Positions 8,488-14,167 of a stretch of 14,167 bases of DNA are shown in pieces; within the stretch, counting starts at the first letter, position 1, and each line of letters begins with the position of its first letter. The notes under the pieces were generated by a model. That model worked only from the letters and a program-made list of their open reading frames with translations. It did no database searches and was not told the DNA's origin. Position numbers and translations under genes: made by a program. Location of the stretch: positions 1 through 14,167 of the forward strand of contig CAIUKZ010000395.1 of NCBI GenBank assembly GCA_903899865.1, written 5' to 3'. The DNA is from an uncultured Bacteroidales bacterium (GTDB lineage: Bacteria; Bacteroidota; Bacteroidia; Bacteroidales; Paludibacteraceae).

Positions 8488-8495
8488 CAAATGTA
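8488..8495 (-). promoter_or_regulatory. Possible -7 promoter element for susC
   Basis: TACATTTG on the minus strand matches the Bacteroidota -7 consensus TAnnTTTG exactly. No good TTTG lies at the usual -33 spacing; the nearest ATTG (8511-8508) is too close. A start here would give a leader of about 210 nt. The poor -33 box would fit a promoter that needs an activator. Confidence 0.35.
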
Positions 8496-8506
8496 AAGAG
8501 GTGTGA

Positions 8507-8530
8507 ACAATGTTGACTTGGACAATGTTG
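8507..8530 (-). repeat. 9-bp direct repeat upstream of the susC promoter candidate
   Basis: CAACATTGT occurs twice on the minus strand, at 8530-8522 and 8515-8507, with starts 15 bp apart. The second copy lies where the -33 element of the candidate promoter should be. Its position suggests an activator or operator site, but I cannot name the protein that would bind it. Confidence 0.4.
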
Positions 8531-8535
8531 GCTTC

Positions 8536-8578
8536 AAAAAATTCCTCCCCATAACACACCTGAGTTTGTTATGGGGAG
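8536..8578 (-). terminator. Intrinsic terminator of the arabinose operon
   Basis: CTCCCCATAACA (8545-8556) and TGTTATGGGGAG (8567-8578) form a perfect 12-bp stem with a 10-nt loop. On the minus strand the stem is followed, after GGAA, by six T (8541-8536). It begins 25 nt beyond the symporter stop codon. No T tract follows on the plus strand, so it acts in one direction. Confidence 0.85.
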
Positions 8579-8603
8579 ATATCAAAAAGTGGTATAATAA
8601 TCT

Positions 8604-10349
8604 CTACCAGAAATAGAGATAAAATGCGACACAAATGGCTACTACGCCTAATGACGCGATAACATCCCATTTGTTCCAACTATCTTTTACAAGTGTTTTA
8701 TAATCACCTGTGAAAGTAATAGCATCAATTTGCTCCGCCGTAGGTTTTGGAGTGAAGATAGAAACCACTACCATCATCAAAACGATAAAAACAAGTAACC
8801 AAATTTCAAATATCAACCAATTGGTTTTCCAAAACCATGAAGTTGATTCCCAAAAACCACCAGTCATCACATCTTTTCCACTGTGGGTGAAAACATTGGT
8901 AAGCAAACGTGCCATCCCAATGAAAAAACCTACAATCATACCAGCTTCTCCAGCTTTAGGTGTAATTCTTTTAGAAAATATTCCGAGTACAAACACTGCC
9001 ACCATAGCTGGTGCAAGTAAAGATTGAATGCCTTGTAAGTAATCATAAAGGCTACCTAAATTCATCATTACTGGAATCCAAGCCATACCTAATACAACAA
9101 CGACCATAGTTGCAATACGTCCAACAAGAACATAGGTGCTTTCACTCTTGTCTTTATACATCGGTTTATAGAAATCCTCAGTAAAAAGTGTGGCACATGA
9201 ATTGAAAAACGCGGCCAATGAAGCAACCAATGCAGATATAAAGCCGATGGTAACAATTCCCTTAACTCCCGCAGGCAATACAAATTTAACCATTGAACCA
9301 AATGCAGTATCTGGGTTTTCTAGAGTAAAACCACTACCTGGACGAGCTGCTAAGGCTGCTGCAATCATCCCCGGAATCAAAAACATGAATACAGGAAGAA
9401 TTTTAAAATAACCTGCAGCAATGGTCCCTCTACGAGCACGCTTCATTACCACATCATGCGACTCACCTTTAGTTTGTCCCAAAACACGTTGTACAATGTG
9501 TTGGTCAGTACACCAATACCAAAAACCAATAATTACCGCACCAATAAATACCCAAAAGCCAGGATAATCATCGTACATCGGATCGCCAGTTTCGAAGTGG
9601 AACATGTGGTTTGTACCATAAGCTACACCATCTTTACCAACACTTAGGGTTTTGGCATGGTCAATCATGGCTGTCCAACCCTGAGCGATGTCTCCACCAC
9701 CCAATGCTGACAAACCAAGGAATAATACTAGGAATGAACCGATAATTAGAATTGGAGTTTGAATAGCTGATAAGGTCATAACCCCCTTCATACCACCAAA
9801 CACTGTAAACACCCCAGTAAGAACAATCAGACCGATAGCACCATACCAAAAAGGAAGACCAAGAAGACTTTCCATGAATATACCACCAGTAAAGGCAGTA
9901 ACACTTACTTTGGTAAGCACATAAGCAATAAGAGTGATGATAGACAACCAAGAACCTGTACGAGGAGTGTAACGGTTTTTAAGGAAGTCGGGCATGGTGA
10001 TGATTTTTCCCAATTTTGCATTCATCAACTGATAGAAAGGAACAAAAAGCCAACCCAGAATAAGAATCATCCAACCCTGCATCTCCCAGTGCGCCATACC
10101 TACACCCGATTTTGCGCCAGTACCGGCCAAACCAACAAGGTGTTCAGATCCAATGTTTGCAGCAAATATAGCTGCACCGATGATGTACCAAGGCTCACCT
10201 TTTCCGAAAAGATAATCTTCACTATTAGCACCAACTTGAGAAAGTTTGTCCTTTTTTACCGAACGCCATACAGCCCAGGTAACAGCAAGAATACCAACAG
10301 CGATAATGACCCAATCGAGCCAAATAAATTCATGAGAACTCCAATTCAT
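8604..10349 (-). CDS. Sodium/sugar symporter of the SSS family, probably for L-arabinose
   Basis: A 581-residue inner-membrane protein with many hydrophobic helices, in the length range of SGLT-type solute:sodium symporters. Family marks include AAIFAANIGSEH (59-70), WEMQGW (88-93), VFGGMKGV (183-190), TDQHIVQRVLGQ (281-292) and SLAAFFNSCATLFTEDFYK (378-396). By comparison with Vibrio SGLT, as I recall it, Asn65 and Glu89 match sugar-site residues and Ser378 matches a sodium-site serine. His70 stands where that protein has a sugar-binding Gln. It would bring monosaccharide from the periplasm into the cytoplasm with sodium. It starts 19 nt after the araB stop codon and is the last gene before a strong terminator. 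Membership of the araD-araA-araB unit makes L-arabinose the likely substrate, although SSS members also carry glucose, galactose or xylose. Confidence 0.92.
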   Translation of the reverse strand: MNWSSHEFIWLDWVIIAVGILAVTWAVWRSVKKDKLSQVGANSEDYLFGKGEPWYIIGAAIFAANIGSEHLVGLAGTGAKSGVGMAHWEMQGWMILILGWLFVPFYQLMNAKLGKIITMPDFLKNRYTPRTGSWLSIITLIAYVLTKVSVTAFTGGIFMESLLGLPFWYGAIGLIVLTGVFTVFGGMKGVMTLSAIQTPILIIGSFLVLFLGLSALGGGDIAQGWTAMIDHAKTLSVGKDGVAYGTNHMFHFETGDPMYDDYPGFWVFIGAVIIGFWYWCTDQHIVQRVLGQTKGESHDVVMKRARRGTIAAGYFKILPVFMFLIPGMIAAALAARPGSGFTLENPDTAFGSMVKFVLPAGVKGIVTIGFISALVASLAAFFNSCATLFTEDFYKPMYKDKSESTYVLVGRIATMVVVVLGMAWIPVMMNLGSLYDYLQGIQSLLAPAMVAVFVLGIFSKRITPKAGEAGMIVGFFIGMARLLTNVFTHSGKDVMTGGFWESTSWFWKTNWLIFEIWLLVFIVLMMVVVSIFTPKPTAEQIDAITFTGDYKTLVKDSWNKWDVIASLGVVAICVAFYLYFW

Positions 10350-10368
10350 AATTTCTGTTTGTTATAAT

Positions 10369-12039
10369 TTATTTTGATGATAATTCGTTTTCGGTAAACT
10401 GACCTAGACTAACGTACTTTTTATACAATTCAGCGTACAATTTTGCATTTTCTGGATTAGGAAAATATTCAGAGGCAAAACCCATTCCCATAGCAGCTTG
10501 AGCATCTTCCACTTTTTCGTACACACCAGCAACCACTGCTGCAAACATTGACGCCCCAAATGCACAAGCTTGTTCTGCTTTAGCAACTTTGATTGGCATA
10601 TTCAACACATCGGACATGGTTTGCATTACGAAAGGTGATTTCAACGAAATACCACCGATACCAATAATTTCTTTAATCTCCACACCGTTTTCGATGAAGC
10701 GGTCAACAATGGCTTTTGAACCATAAGCTGTAGCTTCCACCAATGCGCGGAAAATAAGTGGTGCAGAACTTCCAAGGGTTATCCCAGTGATAGAACCTTT
10801 GAGCAATTGGTTAGCATCAGGAGTACGACGACCATTCATCCAGTCAGTAGCCATGATAGTAGATTCAGAAACAGGAACCAACATCGCTTCTTTGGACAAT
10901 GCAGGGATGATTTGATCCAATGTCTCTTCAATTAGTTTTTGTTTTGTAGCCTCATCTACCAAAGTAGTCTTAGCAAGAATATTTTCAATCGGCCAAGCTA
11001 CAACACGCTTAAACCAAGCATAAATATCCCCGAAAGCAGATTGACCAGCTTCAAGACCAACCAAACCAGGAATTACAGATCCATCCACTTGTCCACAGAT
11101 ACCTGGGATTAATTTATGACCCATTTCTTCGTACGAAGACACCATGATATCACATGTAGAAGTACCAATCACACGTACCAATGAGCCTGGCTTCACCTCT
11201 GCACCAACAGCACCCATGTGACAGTCAAATGCACCAGCAGCAATAGCAACATTGGTCGTCAAACCAAGACGAGCAGCCCATTCAGGAGTAAGATTACCTA
11301 CTTTTTTATTACTTGGACAAGTTTCTGTATATAGTCTATCTCTGTAACCTGCTAACAATGGATCAAGTGTAGTAAGGAAAGCCTCAGAAGGAAGTCCACC
11401 CCATTTATCTAACCACATAGCTTTGTGTCCAGACGCACAACGGCTACGACAAATAATTGATGGTTCAGTTTTACCAGAAAGGAGACCTGGTAACCAATCG
11501 CAATGTTCTACGATAGAATAGCCTGCAGCACGAACTTTTTCGTCAACACGTAATACATGAAGCGCCTTTGCCCAAAACCACTCAGACGAATAAATACCAC
11601 CTTCATACGATGTATAGTCAATATCCCATTTACCAGCAAGCTCATTGATTTCTTCTGCTTCTTGAATGGCAGTATGATCTTTCCACAACACAAACATTGC
11701 GTTTGGATTCTCAGCAAATTCAGGTAAAAGTGCTAGTGGCGTTCCAGATTTATCAGTAAACACGGGTGTGCTACCTGTGGTGTCAAATGCCATACCTACC
11801 ACATTCTCAGCAGTACCTGCTGGACATTTGGAAAGGGCATCTTTCACAGTATATTCAAGCACTTCAACATAATCTAGCGGATGTTGACGATACTGATTAG
11901 CGGTAGGAACACAGTATTTACCTTCCGCCCAACGTGGATAATTTTTCACAGAAGAAGCCAATTCCTCTCCGGTATTGGCATTCACTACAACGGCACGAGC
12001 TGAGTCGCTACCATAATCTAAACCTATTACAAATTTCAT
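10369..12039 (-). CDS. araB: Ribulokinase (L-ribulokinase, FGGY family)
   Basis: Phosphorylates L-ribulose to L-ribulose 5-phosphate with ATP in the cytoplasm, the second step of arabinose catabolism. It has 556 residues, against 566 for the E. coli enzyme. The start FVIGLDYGSDSARAVVV (3-19) is the first ATP-binding motif of the FGGY fold and, with YPRWAEGKYC (34-43), closely follows E. coli AraB. GAFDCHMGAVGA (269-280) carries the expected catalytic Asp at 272. The C-terminal half has the IGIGGISLKSPFVMQTMSD stretch (459-477) and AEQACAFGASMFA (488-500). The ATG at 12037-12039 is the natural start because the phosphate-binding motif begins within a few residues. A GC-rich repeat ends directly upstream, leaving a purine-rich AGAGGGGG a few bases before the ATG that could serve as a ribosome binding site. 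No missing catalytic residue is evident. Confidence 0.97.
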   Translation of the reverse strand: MKFVIGLDYGSDSARAVVVNANTGEELASSVKNYPRWAEGKYCVPTANQYRQHPLDYVEVLEYTVKDALSKCPAGTAENVVGMAFDTTGSTPVFTDKSGTPLALLPEFAENPNAMFVLWKDHTAIQEAEEINELAGKWDIDYTSYEGGIYSSEWFWAKALHVLRVDEKVRAAGYSIVEHCDWLPGLLSGKTEPSIICRSRCASGHKAMWLDKWGGLPSEAFLTTLDPLLAGYRDRLYTETCPSNKKVGNLTPEWAARLGLTTNVAIAAGAFDCHMGAVGAEVKPGSLVRVIGTSTCDIMVSSYEEMGHKLIPGICGQVDGSVIPGLVGLEAGQSAFGDIYAWFKRVVAWPIENILAKTTLVDEATKQKLIEETLDQIIPALSKEAMLVPVSESTIMATDWMNGRRTPDANQLLKGSITGITLGSSAPLIFRALVEATAYGSKAIVDRFIENGVEIKEIIGIGGISLKSPFVMQTMSDVLNMPIKVAKAEQACAFGASMFAAVVAGVYEKVEDAQAAMGMGFASEYFPNPENAKLYAELYKKYVSLGQFTENELSSK

Positions 12040-12040
12040 A

Positions 12041-12149
12041 AAAGCCCCCTCTGACTCCCCCTTAGGGGAGAATATTTTTATTATTAATACTTATTTGCTA
12101 AAATAAATGCACTCCCCCAAAGCCTCCCCAATGGGGAGGTTGGAGGGGC
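12041..12149 (-). repeat. REP-like GC-rich palindromic element between araA and araB
   Basis: The araA-araB gap contains two compact hairpins, CTCCCC-CTTA-GGGGAG (12055-12070) and CCTCCCC-AAT-GGGGAGG (12123-12139). An AT-rich spacer (about 12071-12110) separates them. The outer ends GCCCCCTCTGACTCCCC (12044-12060) and GGGGAGGTTGGAGGGGC (12133-12149) are imperfect inverted repeats of each other. The C/G-rich composition contrasts sharply with the surrounding AT-rich DNA. I recall similar CCCCCT-rich intergenic palindromes dispersed in Bacteroidota genomes, but copy number cannot be judged from this window. No T tract follows the stems in either direction, so it is not an obvious terminator. 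Confidence 0.65.
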
Positions 12150-12152
12150 AAT

Positions 12153-13658
12153 TTATCTCAATGCTTTGTTTAACATGTAATACACTTCGTTGTTGCGAAT
12201 CTCTTGTTTGAACTGACGCATGTTGGTATCTTTATCAATAATCAACATTTCGAGGTCAGCAATTTCAGCATAATCTTCCATCATTTCGGTGGTGATAGAG
12301 AACGAGAAGCTTGAGTGGTGAGTACCACCAGCTACAATCCATGCACCTGCACCTACTTCTAGATTAGGTTGAGGAATCCAAAGACCACAAGCTACTGGCA
12401 ATTTAGGCAATGCTTCTGGCTCTATTACTTCCACTTCGTTAACAATCATACGGAAACGATTACCCATATCAACGATAGTTGCAGCAATACCAGTACCTTT
12501 GTGCGCTTGGAAAATCAAACGTGCACATACACCTGCATCACCTATACCTAAGAAATGAACTTCAATACGTGGTTTTTCAGCAGCAATTTCTGGATTGATT
12601 TCCAACATGTGTGATTGAAGAATAGCACTTTGAGCACCATTGAAATTCAACACATAATCTTCAAGGAATGAACATCCACCAGGAAGACCTTGAGCCATCA
12701 CCCACATGGTGCGAGTCAAAGCAGCAGTTTTCCAGTCGCCTTCAGCTCCAAATCCGTAACCTTCAGCCATCAGACGTTGAGATGCAAATCCCATCAATTG
12801 AGACATGCCTTCCAATTCATTGAAACTAGTTGTGAATGCAGTAGCGCCTTTCGCTTGTAAAAATCTACGAATACCAATTTCTTGGGCAGCAGCTTTTCTT
12901 ACTACATCAAATTTATCTGTACCACGTTTGCAGTCATCAGCAAAATCGTATAGTTTTTCATACTCACTTACCAATTCGTCAATTTCTGCTTCAGTAACAG
13001 CGTTTACGTAAGGCACCAATTTAGCAATAGGTGCATTATCAACGTGATAACCCAAGCGGATTTCTGCTTCTACTTTGTCACCGTCTGTAACAGCAACATT
13101 ATTCATGTTGTCACCAAAACGGATGATCAACATGTTTTGAGCATCAGCCCATCCAGCACAAACACGCATCCATGAAGCAATTTTGGCATGAGTTGATTGG
13201 TCTTTCCAATATCCAACCACTACTTTGCGTGGTTTGCGAAGACGGCTTGTGATGAAACCAAATTCACGATCGCCGTGAGCAGATTGGTTCAAGTTCATGT
13301 AATTCATGTCAATTTCTGACCAAGGAATTTGTTGATCAAATTGAGTATGAAGGTGCAACAATGGTTTTTTGTAATCCATCAAACCATGAATCCACATTTT
13401 AGCTGGTGAGAATGTGTGCATCCAAGTAATCAAACCCACACACTTCGTATCACCATTGGCAGCACGCATAATTTCAGCTATTTCAGAAGAAGAATTAGCA
13501 GTACCCTTATAAACCACTTTTACAGGCAGGTTTCCAGAGTCGTTCAAACCTTTAACCATTTCATTTGAGTGAGCATCAACAGACACCACAGCATCACCAC
13601 CGTAAAGCAATTGCGCTCCGGTTACAAACCAAACTTCTAAATCTTTAAAAAATTCCAT
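12153..13658 (-). CDS. araA: L-arabinose isomerase
   Basis: Converts L-arabinose to L-ribulose in the cytoplasm, the first catabolic step; the family needs Mn2+. It has 501 residues against 500 in E. coli, and alignment is nearly gap-free. The catalytic and metal ligands are all present: Glu306 (FGAEGDWK), Glu333 (CSFLEDY), His350 (QSHMLEIN) and His447/His448 (AGGTHHSSFS), the last corresponding to His450 of E. coli. The N-terminus EVWFVTGAQLLYG (8-20) is the family's typical opening and fixes the start at 13656-13658. The upstream sequence is AT-rich with no clear Shine-Dalgarno, as is usual in Bacteroidota. It lies 47 nt after araD and 113 nt before araB, all in one orientation, consistent with one operon. 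Confidence 0.98.
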   Translation of the reverse strand: MEFFKDLEVWFVTGAQLLYGGDAVVSVDAHSNEMVKGLNDSGNLPVKVVYKGTANSSSEIAEIMRAANGDTKCVGLITWMHTFSPAKMWIHGLMDYKKPLLHLHTQFDQQIPWSEIDMNYMNLNQSAHGDREFGFITSRLRKPRKVVVGYWKDQSTHAKIASWMRVCAGWADAQNMLIIRFGDNMNNVAVTDGDKVEAEIRLGYHVDNAPIAKLVPYVNAVTEAEIDELVSEYEKLYDFADDCKRGTDKFDVVRKAAAQEIGIRRFLQAKGATAFTTSFNELEGMSQLMGFASQRLMAEGYGFGAEGDWKTAALTRTMWVMAQGLPGGCSFLEDYVLNFNGAQSAILQSHMLEINPEIAAEKPRIEVHFLGIGDAGVCARLIFQAHKGTGIAATIVDMGNRFRMIVNEVEVIEPEALPKLPVACGLWIPQPNLEVGAGAWIVAGGTHHSSFSFSITTEMMEDYAEIADLEMLIIDKDTNMRQFKQEIRNNEVYYMLNKALR

Positions 13659-13705
13659 ATTTCTATATTGTTAAAATGTTATAATAATTGAGTATTAATA
13701 AATTT

Positions 13706-14167
13706 TTATTTTTGTCCATAATAAGCGTTTGGTCCATGCTTACGCATAAAGTGCTTATCTATTAACAAAGGATTCATTTGCAAATTAGGATTTACGGTAT
13801 AGGCCACGTAAGCCATTTTGGAAACTTGCTCCATCACTACCGCATTGTGAACAGCATCGTGAGCATCCTTACCCCATGAAAAAGGGCCATGATTGCAGAC
13901 CAAAACAGCAGGAACATAGTCTGCGTTAATGGATGCAAAACGCTCTATAATGACTTTACCTGTTTCTTTTTCATATTCACCTTTCACTTCTTCCTCTGTC
14001 ATCATTCGAGTACAAGGTATTTCTTGAGCAAAATAGTCAGCGTGGGTTGTACCAATATTAGGCACATCACAACCAGCCTGCGCCCAAGCAGTAGCATACG
14101 TAGAATGTGTATGAACCACTCCACCAATGTTTGGGAAAGCTTTGTACAATTCAAGATGGGTTGCAAG
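13706..14167 (-). CDS. araD: L-ribulose-5-phosphate 4-epimerase, 5' end cut by window edge
   Basis: Converts L-ribulose 5-phosphate to D-xylulose 5-phosphate, which enters the pentose phosphate pathway. The open frame continues to the right edge (first visible codon Leu at 14165-14167), leaving 153 residues. The E. coli enzyme has 231, so about 78 N-terminal residues lie outside. A TTG at 14147-14149 is not the start because clear homology (LATHLELYKAFPNIGG) continues upstream of it. This is the class II aldolase/adducin fold. VHTHS supplies the zinc ligands equivalent to E. coli His95 and His97, and CNHGPFSWG supplies His171. GTTHADYFAQEIPCTRMMT and the end HGPNAYYGQK, including the C-terminal catalytic Tyr region, also match. 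It is the most upstream gene of the arabinose unit visible here; its promoter lies beyond the window. Confidence 0.96.
   Translation of the reverse strand, partial: LATHLELYKAFPNIGGVVHTHSTYATAWAQAGCDVPNIGTTHADYFAQEIPCTRMMTEEEVKGEYEKETGKVIIERFASINADYVPAVLVCNHGPFSWGKDAHDAVHNAVVMEQVSKMAYVAYTVNPNLQMNPLLIDKHFMRKHGPNAYYGQK

Larger units (their letters stand above)
8270..8603 (-). other. Regulatory gap between the arabinose operon and susC
   Basis: The only gene-free stretch over 300 bases. I see no coding frame with plausible composition in it. In transcription order it holds the terminator of the symporter operon (8536-8578), a 9-bp direct repeat (8507-8530), a possible -7 element (8488-8495), nested inverted repeats leading into a T7 tract (8375-8433), and an AT-rich run to the susC start codon. 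The base content is much more AT-rich than the flanking genes. The layout suggests that susC starts its own transcript here rather than relying on read-through. Confidence 0.6.

Noticed and set aside
14147..14149. TTG as the start of a short AraD
   Set aside because: Homology to AraD continues in frame upstream to the window edge, so the gene is simply cut, not truncated.
1..14167. CRISPR arrays, tRNA or rRNA genes, insertion sequences
   Set aside because: No regularly spaced repeats, cloverleaf-like segments, ribosomal sequence or transposase frame was seen on either strand.

Overview
The window is a single-strand block of AT-rich DNA: every gene I can support reads on the minus strand, so transcription runs from the right edge to the left. 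It looks like a member of the Bacteroidota. Evidence for this is a SusC/SusD pair, a SusD lipoprotein, weak or absent Shine-Dalgarno sites, a TAnnTTTG-type promoter element, and two secreted proteins ending in type A sorting domains of the type IX secretion system (T9SS). Those sorting domains argue against Bacteroides itself and fit a T9SS-bearing lineage such as Paludibacter, Marinilabiliales or Flavobacteriia. The exact genus is not determined here.

Right part (about 8.6-14.2 kb): an L-arabinose catabolic operon in the order araD (5' end cut by the window edge), araA, araB, and a sodium/sugar symporter of the SSS family. A GC-rich, hairpin-forming repeat fills the araA-araB gap. A strong intrinsic terminator follows the symporter.

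Middle (8270-8603): a 334-bp regulatory gap. Reading towards susC it holds the operon terminator, a 9-bp direct repeat, a possible -7 promoter element, and a leader of about 220 nt with nested hairpins running into a T7 tract (possible attenuator).

Left part (1-8269): a polysaccharide-utilisation-type cluster. It contains SusC-like TonB-dependent transporter, SusD-like lipoprotein, and a secreted cysteine-rich T9SS protein followed by a terminator. Next come a second secreted T9SS protein with a bacterial Ig-like domain and a secreted right-handed beta-helix protein cut by the left edge. The two T9SS proteins appear to share a module that I do not recognise, present twice in the first and once in the second.

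Inferred physiology: surface beta-helix and T9SS proteins bind or cut an arabinose-containing glycan, and SusCD imports oligosaccharides across the outer membrane. The symporter moves released arabinose across the inner membrane, and AraA, AraB and AraD convert it to D-xylulose 5-phosphate. No regulator gene and no confidently identified glycoside hydrolase lies within the window.
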